This document shows, in pieces, positions 23,810-35,391 of a DNA stretch of 64,000 bases; the first letter of the stretch is position 1; every line of letters begins with the position of its first letter. Under the pieces are notes generated by a model. The model was not told the DNA's origin. It saw nothing but the letters and a program-made list of their open reading frames with translations, and made no database searches. The DNA lies in the NCBI GenBank assembly GCA_900175165.2, contig FWWN02000211.1, positions 22,876 through 86,875 on the forward strand. Direction: 5' to 3'. The position numbers and the translations under genes were made by a program. Source of the DNA: Rhizomucor pusillus. Its lineage: Eukaryota > Mucoromycota > Mucoromycetes > Mucorales > Lichtheimiaceae.

Positions 23810-24777
23810 TTACTGTATTGCATCAACTGCTGCAATAATTCTTTCGTGCAAATCATGCTCTGTCTCTTCTTTTGATGCATCCATCATTAGGGTATCCTCG
23901 TCAGCGTTCTTATCTAGTGCCATTTCTACGACCATTTTTGACTCCTCGTTTTGTAACGGTTGGGTAATTTCGTGTCCAAATGTTTGCAGCATGGTCAGGG
24001 TCTCGGCGCACTTCCTACGATAAAGTAATACAAGTTTAAAAGTGGATCCAAAGTGAACGGTATATACATTTGTTACCTTCGTATTTCTGCAGTTTTTTCC
24101 TTCTTCTTTTCCAACTGGTTCTCCATTAACAGTCGTAGAGTCTCCCTAGCTTGGTGAGGGCGATATTCATTCAAAATGTGATGCATATTAATGAAGATCG
24201 TGCTTATATTTTCTATCCGTTGGCCATACTGTCACGCCATATTAGTGCAGTACACGATTTCACTCATATCAATATACTTGTACCTGTTCTGGATCCTTAA
24301 CCAAAACATCTAATAAATCCAGGAATTGTACGATAAGTGTTCGATTTAGTTTTTTCAATTCCTTTATACGATCTTTACAAATGATTCAGTGCAATGATTT
24401 CAGAAACGCACAGCACACAACCATCCGTACCTATAGGTCCTGAAGGAAACAGTTGTTTTACACCGAGATCTTCAAGAGTCTGTAGCTGCTCAATAACCTA
24501 ATCGCGCGTCTGTTACGATATTTGTTGCAGTTTCTCTGTAATATGTAGTGCACACCTGCCAGCGTTGATCAAAGACCGTGTAAGCGTCAGTTGGAGGAGC
24601 AGGTGGTTCGAGTGATTGGATGGTGTAATCAGGAAATGGCGGCTGGCTCAGAGGTGTGGTTGGGTACACTCCAGTCTTCCTTGCTTCTTGTAACTTTTCC
24701 CAGTTCTCAGCAGTATACCGTTTGTAGAGATAAGGTGGCTCGGGCCATGCGCTGCCAGACGCTTGTTGATCGTTCAT
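23810..24777 (-). CDS. MED7: Mediator complex subunit 7
   Basis: About six exons encode a protein that starts MNDQQASGSAWPEPPYLYKR, the classic MED7 N-terminus (poly-Pro WPxPPxxYKRYT), followed by YTAENWEKLQ and PPFPDYTIQSLEPPAPP. The middle matches the MED7 helical hinge that pairs with MED21: RIKELKKLNRTLIVQFLDLL, LVKDPEQ, then YGQRIENISTIFINMHHILN and EYRPHQARETLRLLM. The tail is acidic. MED7 belongs to the Mediator middle module and supports RNA polymerase II transcription. An in-frame ATG exists at 24879, but the intervening 34 residues do not resemble MED7, so 24777 is preferred. Introns I checked are canonical GT-AG. Confidence 0.9.
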
Positions 24778-25028
24778 TTGACGCAGTATTCTGGTCGGAA
24801 GAAGTCGTACCGCATAAGTTAGACGCTTCCCAAGAAATAAATTCCAGTTGAAAGGCGCGGATCGGCAAAATGAATGCATACGTTCATAGTATAATTACAA
24901 TACCCAAGTTACGCGCACATGTACATATAAATAAGGGACGTATTGATACCCTCTCTGCCAAAATTTGGATAATTTCCCTTTATATATCACGCTTTTTAAG
25001 TACTGTACAGGAACTGCTATAAGAATAA

Positions 25029-25922
25029 CTAATCATAGTGACGGTCACTACGGCCGTAATAATCGTCATGAGTATGGGAATCATTATGTTCATCTACTCC
25101 TCCTCTCTCTCTTTCTCGTTCTTTTTCTCTCTCCCGTTCTTCTTCACGGCGTCGCCGTTCCTCACGCCTCTTCTCTCGAATAGATAGTCGTTGAGCGTCC
25201 ATCAACTCGTTTCTCAAGCTTCTCGTGGGGTGTCGCAGATGCATAAAGTTGCAGAAACCACCTCTGTTACACTCTGCAATTTCATGCTGTCGGCAGCAGG
25301 CTTCCCTGAAGTCCGTCACCGGTGATAGTTCGGCATACAGCGGTCGACCTAAGGATAATCCGTAATTTAAATACAAGCACTGTTATGACTATCGTCCTGA
25401 AACTCACCAGCATAGAACCTCCTATTCAGATTCTCCACAGCTTTTCCAGCGTCTTCTTCGTATTTGAATTGGCAATACACGTTGCCCACAAGATGGTCAC
25501 CGATATTGTCGCAAACACACATTTCTTCAACTTCTCCAAACTGCGCAAGTTCCATAAAGACATCTTCATAGAATAGATCAAAATCCTTCTGTAATTCCTC
25601 TGGCGTCATTGTACAGGTAGGTTCGTGGCCGGGATTGCGGTACATATTTGCAATCAGGATAGTTTGAGAAAACGTTGGCTTGACATGTTTACGTGAGCAT
25701 CGCTCGCCGTGTCGGCAGGCGCCTATCTATACACGATCGTTAGCAAAGATTGACCCTATTTGTCAAGCATTACGGTCCAAGCTTACCTTGAAGTAAAAGG
25801 AGCAATTGACTCTGAAGACGAAAATAAATGTTAATCGCATTGAGCGCTCACCATTTATACCAGTTCCAAAGTACTTACTTGTCTTTTTCAGTACCATAAA
25901 TACTAGCAAGGTATTCAGCCAT
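25029..25922 (-). CDS. U2AF1: U2AF small subunit (U2AF35)
   Basis: The start [15 protein letters not shown] and the CCCH zinc finger ([20 protein letters not shown]) are near-identical to U2AF35 across eukaryotes. The central UHM/RRM-like domain follows ([39 protein letters not shown]), then the second CCCH finger ([20 protein letters not shown]). The C-terminus is an Arg/Glu-rich alternating tail rather than a long RS domain. U2AF35 recognises the AG at the 3' splice site with U2AF65. The introns (for example AAGTAAGT after codon 14) are GT-AG. It is transcribed divergently from the Hub1 gene; the two starts are about 127 bp apart. Confidence 0.96.
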
Positions 25923-26049
25923 TGTAGAGAGGAATAAAAAGATTCAAGTCAAACCAAGGACAGGACGCCACTTATCAAATGAAAATGTTCGGCTGAGTAT
26001 GAATGGTGTACTCAACACTTTCTGCAAAGAACAGGCTGTTCTGCGCACA
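25923..26049. promoter_or_regulatory. Putative bidirectional promoter, U2AF35/Hub1
   Basis: Only 127 bp separate the ATG of U2AF35 (minus) and the predicted ATG of Hub1 (plus), so both promoters must overlap here or extend into the genes. I see no clear TATA box. The assignment follows from gene orientation. Confidence 0.5.
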
Positions 26050-26731
26050 ATGCTTAAATTCAAGAAACACGACAAAGGTACTGGTGCATCTTATGAAATG
26101 CTGTTCTAGACACTGACTGTGATATATAGAACAGGAGTCTCCTGAGAGAAGGTCTTCGAGAAGAGAAGACGATGAAAAAAGATCCAGCCGACGCCGTGAT
26201 CGTTCTCGATCCCGCTCTCGGTCTCCACGTCGGCGCAAAGGATCGCCATACAGCGCCGAGCGAAGAAGAAGAGGCTCGAGATCACGATCTCCAGGCAGAC
26301 GAGAGAGACGACGATCCCGAAGCCGATCGCCGTCGCGCAGGGAAAAGAGCAAACCTTCTAGCGAAAAGGTAAGACATTGCAGTGGACTAGTATTACAATG
26401 CTAACGTGGAAGTCTGTAGCCAAAGAAACCAAAACCGACACCTCAATATAATCTTATTGAACTGGAAGTAAACGACCGTTTGGGCAAGAAAGTGCGTGTA
26501 AAGTGCAGTCCAAAGGACACAGTTGGCGATTTTAAGAAACTCGTTGCTGCACAAATCGGTACAGATCCTCACAAGATCGTATTGAAGAAATGGTACAAAG
26601 AATACAAGGATCACATCACTTTGGAAGACTGTAAGTTGATACTCCGTTATACGTCATGATACGAAACCTAATTTCGTTACTATGCAGATGAACTGAACAA
26701 CGGCATGAACTTGGAATTATATTACCGCTAG
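26050..26731 (+). CDS. HUB1: Hub1/UBL5 ubiquitin-like protein with an Arg/Ser-rich N-terminal extension
   Basis: Four exons (26050-26077, 26130-26368, 26420-26630, 26688-26731) give 173 residues. Residues from about 100 on are a complete Hub1/UBL5: [52 protein letters not shown] and the terminal [13 protein letters not shown] with its family-typical tyrosine pair and no diglycine. Ahead of it are about 90 residues dominated by Arg-Ser and Arg-Arg ([29 protein letters not shown]). Hub1 binds Snu66/Prp38 HIND helices non-covalently and promotes use of weak or alternative 5' splice sites. The usual protein is about 73 residues with no extension. The RS block is joined to the Hub1 fold across a good intron (GTAAGA...TGTAG) in phase. 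The first 28-nt exon is the least certain part. Confidence 0.82.
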
Positions 26732-26928
26732 CGTGTGGGTGGATGGATTAGACTTTGCAAGCAAACCATTTGATTCAAGAGTGCTATTAATATATTCATA
26801 AAAAAGCGACAATTGTGTCTTTTTAAGGCCACGTGCATCTTTAGTGCAAACTTCACAGGTCGATCTGAATGTCACATTTCGCGAGAATGCAAAGCCGACA
26901 CCCTTTTTTATTTTTATTTTTTTCTTTG

Positions 26929-28515
26929 ATGCCAACCTCATATGCACGACGCAGCCAACGCAAGGATAAAGGTGCCAGTACGGTTACTGGACCTTCTTCT
27001 TGGGCTAGTGATTTGCACCAAGCAATAGACGATCTGAATGTTACTCGATCGAGGCAAATTCTCTTGATCAACGAGTTTGGTCGTTTCTCATGTTAATAGT
27101 GCGATCATGTAGTGTTCGAGAGGAAGCATTAGCAACTATTGTCACAACCTTAAGCCGACACTATGCAGCTTCTGAATTGAGTCAGCGGCACGAGGAGTTA
27201 CTGCTACTTCTTCGTCGCTCACTTAGTAAAGGAGCCACAGCTCGCGAGTCCTCTTTGGCAGCGCATGCCATTTCATTATCATTTATCAACCAAGGTGACC
27301 TTGAACTTACAGATGGAGAAGAATTATACCAGCGTGTATTACCAGCGTTGAAGAGCACGGTCGAAAACACATCAGATACTGATGTTAAATGCAAAGTAAA
27401 CGAAAGATGTAAGATAATTTGCTCTACGTGCAGTTATATTTATTTGAGGAATTTAGTCTCTGTATGCACTCGGAGTGATGACCTCAATTGCTGCTTCGGA
27501 TATCGATGCACAGCTTGTTCGAGACTACATCTATGAGTTGATTGAATCCGAAGGACAAGACATAGACTCTGATGAAGCAGACCAACATAATCTGACAAAA
27601 GCATGCCTACGAGCATATGGTGTCATATTTGTATCCTCTTTTTGCCAAGGTGTTATCGATCCTGATATCGTGAACGAGGAAACTGAAAAGCAAGTTTGTC
27701 TACAGACTCCTTTGGTGACGGTTTATTAATGCCATCTCTCTTGTAGAGTTATGCCAGTTCATGAGCTCCTTTTAGATTCGTCAGATCGAGGTGTACGGAT
27801 AGCTGCTGCGCAGAATATTGGTGTTATATTTGAAACGCTGCGGATATGCAATGGAAAGGTAATTTGAGTCCAAATCATGAAGATAACAGTTCTAATCTCT
27901 TATTGCAAGCAGCCAATCGATGAGAACGAAGAAGAAGATAATACAACGGCGAATATTCCAGAATACGATAATATGGACGGTCTGGTCCATACATTATCAG
28001 AATTATCGCTAGAAACCAATAATGTTGGTGATTATGAGGATGACGAAGATCCTGTCTTCCAAAACGTTTTGGAGACACTGGAAGAAGGGGTGCGACCAGT
28101 TAGAGAGATATCTATCAATGGCAACCTCGTACAGTTGAAAGGATGGGGTAAGTAGAACTTCAACACTTGCGTTTAAGCTGGATTAAAACTAAACCTTTCT
28201 TAGCCAAACTATTGCTGATGGAATGTTTTCGAGAAGTTATTGGTCACGATCTCCAACCTCATCTAAAGGTATTTTGATACTGTGAGTAGTGCGACCAGCT
28301 CAGCGTAGTTATATTAATCTGTTCAATAGGCAAACGAGAACTTTCGGCAGATTTTTGAATATTCAGCACCTTCTATTGAAGAAGAATCTGACGATGATGG
28401 ACAGTCCATGGCTGGGCTCTCCAAAGCTGATAGAATGTTTCTTCATGGCGAAAACAGGAAGTTACGGACAAGAACGATCCGAAACGCAAGATTACGGAAG
28501 AATATCGAGGAATAA
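26929..28515 (+). CDS. Interferon-related developmental regulator (IFRD)-like protein
   Basis: Seven exons encode an all-helical, HEAT/ARM-like protein. The start MPTSYARRSQRKDKG and WASDLHQAIDDLNVTRSS are followed by VREEALATIVTTLSRHYA, typical of the IFRD N-terminal domain. Later blocks are SLYALGVMTSIAASDIDAQ and HELLLDSSDRGVRIAAAQNI. The C-terminal IFRD domain has VFQNVLETLEEGVRPVREI and LKGWAKLLLMECFREVIG, then a basic end (RKLRTRTIRNARLRKNIEE). IFRD1/2 are linked to transcriptional co-regulation and to ribosome inactivation in animals; in fungi the role is unclear. Two of its introns (27054-27112 and 27690-27746) need GC donors; GT alternatives break the frame. The ATG at 26929 follows a T-rich leader. 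Confidence 0.8.
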
Positions 28516-28891
28516 AGCAATTCAAATCATAATCTCCTAAAATTATCATATTCTTGCATTGTCACGAGAATGACAGTCTCTTTTAGTGCACAAACTGTCT
28601 GAAAAGCCAAGTCGCTTCTTTTCCCGTCGTGTGCATCATTATGCAATCGACTGTAGAAGAGTAGCAACGATATAAGTTGAGACTATTGCAAAAGACAGAG
28701 TATCTACTGATAACGCTATCTGCTTTCTTATGGGAGCTTCTCAGGGATAGGATGCTGCCATGATTGTCTTTTTCAATTGTTGATGTTCACACTTGTCCGA
28801 TTCAAGCGGTGATAACACTGGCTCTGGAGCAGGCCAATCAGAGGTGGCTGAATTGCAGATACCGCTTCTTTCACTTCATTCTTTTACGGCC

Positions 28892-31335
28892 ATGAACCCT
28901 GGCGACGCAAGCAGTGGAGCGGCCAAAAATCCAAGGCCTCCAAAGGTATTATTCGGCTCATTCCTTCCTTTCAATTGCATATTGGGCTCATGACTCTCAA
29001 ATATCAGGTCAAGAACAAGAATCCCGCGCCCGTGCAAATCACGGCTGAACAGATCCTTCGGGAAGCTCATGATCGCCGTCTCGAACCTGTTCATTCCATC
29101 CCGCGGCAAAAGATCAGTGATCTTGAAGAGCTTTCCGAATTTCGACAGCGCAAACGAAAAGAGTTTGAAGACAACATCCGTAAGAATCGGCTCAACATCA
29201 GCAACTGGCTCAAATATGCGTCCTGGGAAGAATCACAGCTGGAGTTTCAACGCGCACGATCAGTTTATGAACGTGCTCTGGACGTCGAGTGGCGCAACCC
29301 GGCTATATGGTTGCGCTATGTAGAAATGGAGATGAAAAATCGAAACGTGAACCATGCACGCAACTTGCTCGACCGTGCAACGACGCTTTTACCACGTATG
29401 GACCAATTTTGGTATAAATACACATACATGGAAGAGACGTTGGGCGATGTTCCTCGAGCACGAAATGTTTTTGAACGCTGGATGAAATGGGAGCCGGGAG
29501 AAGCAGCGTGGCAAGCGTATATTCGCATGGAGCTTCGATATAAAGAACACGAACGCGCGCATGCAATCTACGAACGATTTGTGAGCATTCACCCAGAACC
29601 TAAGAACTGGATAAAGTGGGCAAAATTTGAAGAGGAATACAACAATATCGGTAAGAGATAAATCCAGATATCACCGATACGATGCATGAGTACTTAGAAG
29701 AAATCATTTCTTTAGACAAGTGCAGAGAAATTTACACAGAAGCTATTCAATACCTTGGAGATGAAAAGTTGGACCAGAAAGTCTTAGTAGCCTTTGCTAA
29801 ATTTGAAATTAAGATGAAAGAGGTGAGACTAGCTATATTGTGTTAAACGAAGTTTATGCTCAACCAGCCATTGTGTAGTATGAGCGCGCTCGTGTGATCT
29901 TCAAGTATGGTTTGGAGCGCTTACCAAAATCGAAATCCCAGTCGCTTTACAATCAATATACAAATTTTGAAAAGCAATATGGTGACAAGGAAGGCATCGA
30001 AGATGTCGTTGTCGGCAAACGCCGTGTACAATATGAAGAAGAGATTGAAGCGAATCCAAAGAATTACGATGTTTGGTTCGACTATGCAAAATTAGAAGAA
30101 TCAGCTGGTGACCCGACACGAGTAAGAGAAGTGTATGAACGAGCTATTGCACAGGTGCCGCCCGCAAATGAAAAGCGATATTGGCGACGATATATTTATC
30201 TCTGGATTTACTACGCATTATACGAAGAATTGGAAAACGAGGTAATACGAGGACCTAAGGTGCTACATAATCAGGTTTACTTACGTATTCTTTAGGATAT
30301 TGAACGAACACGGGAGATATATACTGAATGCCTCAAACTCATACCTCACAAGCAATTCACGTTTGCAAAGATATGGTTACTCGCTGCGAAATTTGAGATA
30401 AGACAAATGAATCTGCAAGGAGCACGAAAATTGCTCGGTCGTGCAATTGGACAATGTCCAAAGAACAAGCTATTCAAAGGATACATTGAACTGGAGATGC
30501 AGGTTGGTAAAAGGGATTGGAAAATAGGGTATAAGAACTATTGATTGACGAGCTGTTTCAGCTCAGAGAATTTGATAGATGCAGAACATTGTATACGAAA
30601 TTCTTAGAATATGACCCAGCAAGCTGTGCAGCATGGATTAAATTTGCTGACCTTGAGAAACTGCTTGGAGAGACGGAACGTTGCCGTGCTATCTTTGAGC
30701 TCGGCATCAATCAACCAGCTCTTGATATGCCCGAATTACTGTGGAAAGCATGTATTGGTGAGTGTATGATACTCTATAGTTTATTGCGGCGCTTATTAAT
30801 ATCGAGTATAGACTTCGAAATCGGTGAAGAAGAATATGAAAAGACCCGTGAGCTATACCTTCGACTTTTGGAACGTACAGAACACGTTAAAGTATACATC
30901 AGTTTCGCGCAATTCGAATTATCTGTACCGTATAAGGATGGCAGCACTGAAGGTGTTGATCGTGCTCGAAAGATCTTTGAAGATGCTTACGATAACATGA
31001 AGAAGAAAGAACTCAAAGAAGAGGTAAAATAGGCTAGATCAAATGCTTTTACTTTTTGCTTACATGAATCATCACCACTATAGCGAGTATTGTTACTGGA
31101 ATCATGGAAAGACTTTGAAGAAAACTATGGTACGGATGAAACTCAGGAAACCGTCAAAAGCAAGATGCCCAAGGTCGTCAAAAAGAGAAGAAAAGCTGCA
31201 GATTCTACCGAAGACAATGTCATTTGGGAAGAATACTACGACTACATATTCCCTGATGACCAGGTCCAGAACCGCAACCTCAAATTCCTTGCCATGGCTC
31301 ATGCATGGCAGCAGCAGGCAAAACAAAGTCAATAA
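28892..31335 (+). CDS. CLF1: Pre-mRNA splicing factor Clf1/Crooked neck (HAT repeats)
   Basis: About nine exons encode a HAT-repeat protein of about 670 residues. After [18 protein letters not shown] comes [20 protein letters not shown], the signature N-terminus of Clf1/Syf3/CRNKL1. Then follow many 34-residue HAT repeats, for example [40 protein letters not shown] and [21 protein letters not shown] charged C-terminus ends [11 protein letters not shown]. Clf1 is a scaffold of the Prp19/NineTeen complex and joins U4/U6.U5 and U2 in spliceosome assembly. All introns I joined have GT donors (for example 28946 and 31024). The gene is tandem to the IFRD-like gene and ends about 180 bp from the stop of the opposing amylase gene. 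Confidence 0.95.
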
Positions 31336-31517
31336 ATTTCCTGCTCGGTTTTCTACTAAAAAAGGAAGCTTTCTTTTCAAAATGGCGAGTTTGATGCTGA
31401 TGATCGTCAATATAAACGAATACGAAACATCTTTCTAACATTCATGCCATCGACGAAACAAAAGGGTATTTTATGTAATTTTAAAAGCTTTATTTAGATA
31501 GTTCAAAATGGACAAAG

Positions 31518-32991
31518 TTAAGCAGAGGTGAAGATAGCCGGAAGTCCATCTTTAAGGTTGAAAGTGACTGTTCCATCCGAGGACACCGTGGTGGTAATGT
31601 TACTGACAATATCCATGAGGCTTGCGCCGCTATCGAACTTGCCACTAACGCTGAAGCTGACTTGGTTTGTGGAACCTGATCCATAGTTATTGAGAACAAC
31701 CAAAGCATCGCCGTGCTTGAAGGCGTAAGCATTGTCGCCAACATAAATATCCATGTAGACGGCCTTGTTGCTTTTCATGCGGACACTGTTGACTGTCTTG
31801 ATAAATTGGTAGAGATCGCTGGATGTATCATAATTGGTGGTCCACAGCACTTCACGGTTAGCAGGATCCGCTCCTCCGCTGAAACCTTGCTCAGAACCAT
31901 AATACACAATTGGGATGCCTTCACCTAGCAGTACGTATGTGAGAGCGTTCTTGAAGAGAGCCTTGTCGCTTTGACTGTTCAAGAAGCGCGGATTGTCATG
32001 GTTGTCTACAAACGTTGTAAGTACGCTGGTATCCTCAAACGCATTGCGATTTGATCCTAGCATTTCGCTGATGCGGCTGAATCCTTTGCTTTTGGATACA
32101 AAGACGTCGTTCAAAGCGTAATACATTGGGTAATTGATGAGAGATGGCAGGTACTTTTGATAAGGTCCAACGTAGGCCGGATCACCATTGAAGACCCTTT
32201 AGAATTAACACATTGGTCATCAAGTTTGTATATAGATATATATGTGACACTTACTCTCCAGTTGCGAATACGCCGGCAGCTTCTGCGTAGCCTGTCCAAA
32301 AGTCCTTGCGAATATGCTTGACAGTATCAATGCGGATGCCGTCAAAGCTATAGTTACCCACCCAGCCGGAGACGATGTCGTTGAGAATGGCCACGTTATC
32401 AGAATTTTCAGTGTCAATATCAGGCAACTCGTCAGCAACCCAGCATTGCTCAATAGACGTCTGATCATTGTAATCTATGGTGCATTTAGGATGATATAAA
32501 CTTGCATCGCCGAATGTGTAACCCGAGTAGCCATTGCTGGTGGGACCTGCATGATTGGCTACGACATCAAGCATAACATACATGTCACGTTCATGGGCAG
32601 CCTGGATGAGCGCTTTGAGCTGGGATTCATCACCAAAGTTGCTGTTTAGTTGGTAGAAATCTGTAGCCCAGTAGCCGTGGTAGCCTCCATCCGAGTTCTT
32701 GGGAATTGGCGATATCCAGATAGCATCAAAGCCCATACCGGAAATGTAGTCAAGATGCTTCGTAATGCCTTCGTAGGTACCACCACAGTAGTTGGATAAA
32801 TTAGAGCAGTTGCTTGTTGAGTCATCGGCGCGGCCAAATCGATCTGTAAGCAGCTGATAAATGGCCTTGCTTTTCCAGTCATCCGAAGTTGCTCTTTTGC
32901 CATATCGCTGCTGTTGGGGCAAAGGGCTTGCAAGGCTTGTTGCGGCCGCGAAGAGGACAATTGCTGCCGAGAGAGAGATGCTGAATTTCAT
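31518..32991 (-). CDS. Secreted alpha-amylase, GH13
   Basis: Two exons (32991-32255, 32196-31518) encode 471 residues. A signal peptide (MKFSISLSAAIVLFAAATSL then ASPLPQQQRYGKR, with a KR dibasic site suggesting a propeptide) precedes the GH13 barrel. Catalytic blocks are DVVANH (region I), DGIRIDTVKH with the nucleophile Asp (region II), GEVFNGD with the acid/base Glu, split by the intron (region III), and FVDNHDNPR with the transition-state Asp (region IV). The C-terminal domain C is present, and no starch-binding domain follows. It hydrolyses internal alpha-1,4 links of starch outside the cell. An in-frame ATG 17 codons upstream lacks a signal sequence, so 32991 is chosen. Confidence 0.96.
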
Positions 32992-33052
32992 GATATGTTT
33001 ACAGAGACGTTCTTGGTACTTGGTGAGCCTAGGTTCACGCAAAGTACGCGTC

Positions 33053-33059
33053 TTTTATA
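33053..33059 (-). promoter_or_regulatory. TATA box of the amylase gene
   Basis: TATAAAA on the minus strand lies about 65 bp upstream of the amylase ATG, a typical position for a strongly regulated fungal secreted-enzyme gene. Confidence 0.6.
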
Positions 33060-34477
33060 ATGCGCTGAAGAGCCTTCAATTACCCAATGAATTTTAAGTT
33101 TGTAATTAATGTCGTACCTCTGCTGAAAATTTCTGCGGGATGATGCTGGAAGCATTCGTTGCCAAGGGCTGCAGAAACCACACAATCGTAGGACAATCCG
33201 CTCCAAAAAAGCGGTCGTTGCACCCAAAGCCAAAAAATCTCGAGACTTCCGCATTTTCCCAGATGGACATTACCAAAGCAGGACAGCGGACTATGTACAG
33301 TAACATGGAAATCATATGTATGCTGTGGGGTAAACGACAGCAGGACTACTTCTCCATAGCGTCAAGTCTTTTGAAATTGCATCTGCTTTGTACAACACGG
33401 TAAAGTGAAAACTCAAGTCTAAATAACACTGTGAATACGAGTTTCCAGCTAAGTTATCGATTGGAACCTGAAGATTAGCAATGAAAATTTGGTTCCACTT
33501 TCTAAATTTGCATACGGTGCATTAATGGTGACACTTAACAAATGAAGTCACCTGACATGCCTGGACTCGATATTCTTTGCGAGAAAATAACGGCGGCTCC
33601 CATTTTTACAAGGCATTCTTCAGCTTTTACAGAATTTTCACAAGCACACTTTATTCCATCAAGTAGCCTATAGCAGCGAGTATAGAGTATACATGTTTTA
33701 ACAGTGGAAATCTGGGTATCCTTCCACGTTCCGGATAAAATCAGATCCTCTCCCAGGACCGGGTATTGACTTGCATGGCTGCCACTATCCTTCAAGATCC
33801 CGTCTACGGGAAAACGGGACTAATCATATGCAGAAACAAAAGGAAAAAAATTGAAATTTCTAATAGTCTGTTTACCTGGCGAACTCGCATGGATGCATAT
33901 GGTTGCGATAAATCGCTGCTCCTATCAATTTTCCGTCGAATTCAGTACGATCGTTCTACACATGTGAAAATTATGAGAGGAAGCCGCGTAGACGCATCCA
34001 ACAGTATAAGACAGTCAAGGCGGCAGGTATATGATTATGAAGACATGATATTGTAATCATCGTGGACAAGAGTAAGTCGTTGCTACTCAAAGTTCAAAAT
34101 GGTTCGATGTGGAGTAACCAAATTAAATTTGCGCTTGGGTACTAGCACTTCCAGATATCTCTACAGCTTTGATTGTGTAAACGTCAAGACGAGTGCTACC
34201 TGTGAAATCAAGCTCTCACGATTGGTTCTAGATATGATTTTCTGTAAGAATAGTCGTGTTGCAACGTGCTCTAAGCGATATCTCACTCTGGAAAACCATG
34301 GATTGCAAAGCATTCTGTCTTTTACTCTCAGATATATTACTGGAGTGAAATTCTTGCTCCTTCGAATCTTGAATAAATCCTGTAAACTTGTTAGAAAATT
34401 GGACAAGACATGATGAATCGATGGAAGGTGATCCAGTCACTTTATTTTTTGAAAGACATTTTTTACGCCGGACGGAT
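33060..34477. other. No gene recognised
   Basis: The part next to 33.06 kb should be the amylase upstream regulatory region; the rest lies downstream of the CAP gene stop at 34478. Only short open frames occur, none with recognisable domains, and I could not join them into an exon series. Confidence 0.4.
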
Positions 34478-35305
34478 TTAATTGGGGAGGACGTTCTCTT
34501 GGAAGTACGTGCCGCCAACAATGTTACCGGGTTTGTAATAGCTGCAAGTATACAAGGGGCCGTTGGGACATTTGGTGACGCCGCAGCCGAGCTGAGTGGT
34601 ACCCTTCCAGACCAATTGTGTAAAGTGGCCGGTGGCAGAAGAAAAACCAGGGTTCGAGTAATCGTATTCCTTGTATTCGTCGTACCAAGCTGTAATGGCA
34701 TCAGTCCAGCTACCATAGCCCATGGCCAAGTTTTCACCGTAGGGTCCCTATGTGAAATAATATTATTAATACAGGAATTCAGTTACTGTGCAATTGGTTT
34801 TACTTACTTGACTGTGCTCAAAGACGCATCTATCGGACCACTTTTGAGCATATTCGGCCAACTTTGTGCTCCATTCGAGAGCTGGAGCCGAGTGCTTGGC
34901 ACGGAACTCATTGTGGAGCTTCAAGACTTCGGCATCCTCGGAAGACAAGGATGAAGATCCAAAAGACTTCTTGGTGCTGGCACTGGTGCCAGCATGCTTA
35001 GCGCTGGTAGTAGTGGAAGGCACCTGTTGAGTTGCTTTCTTGGTAGCCGTAGGCTTCGCGTGGCTAGGTTTCTTGCGGTGCTTTTTGTGGTGATGATTGC
35101 GAGAGCCGCTACGTTCGCAGCGACGGTCGTAAGAAGCATGGGAGCCAGAACTGTAATGGTGGCCGTGACCAGGAAAAGTTGTAGTATTGACGCCATGGTG
35201 ATAGCCGTTGCCAGGGAGAACGTCAGACTGCGAAGAGACCGGTGCAGCGGATGCAACAGAAGCAATCGCCAGGATTGCAACAGAAATGAAAGAAGTGGAT
35301 ACCAT
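34478..35305 (-). CDS. Secreted CAP/PRY-type protein (SCP/PR-1 superfamily)
   Basis: Two exons (35305-34808, 34747-34478) give 255 residues. A signal peptide (MVSTSFISVAILAIASVASA) is followed by a linker of about 100 residues rich in His, Lys, Ser and Thr (GNGYHHGVN; NHHHKKHRKKPSHAKP). The CAP domain follows: LKLHNEFRAKHSAPALEWS, KWSDRCVFEHSQ, GPYGENLAMGYGSW, FTQLVWKGTTQLGCGVTKC and YTCSYYKPGN. The conserved CAP-cavity His and Glu residues and cysteines are present. Yeast Pry proteins of this family bind and export sterols and fatty acids. The sterol-binding role here is inferred from the family. The intron (34807-34748) is GT-AG. Confidence 0.93.
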
Positions 35306-35382
35306 GATACAAGGAGTGGAAGTGGGGCCCTTTTGGAATGAAGAGATGAAGTTGATACTGCTGGCAACATTTTCTATCATCC

Positions 35383-35391
35383 TTATATACG
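35383..35391 (-). promoter_or_regulatory. TATA box of the CAP gene
   Basis: TATATAAGG on the minus strand lies about 80 bp upstream of the ATG at 35305. Confidence 0.55.
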
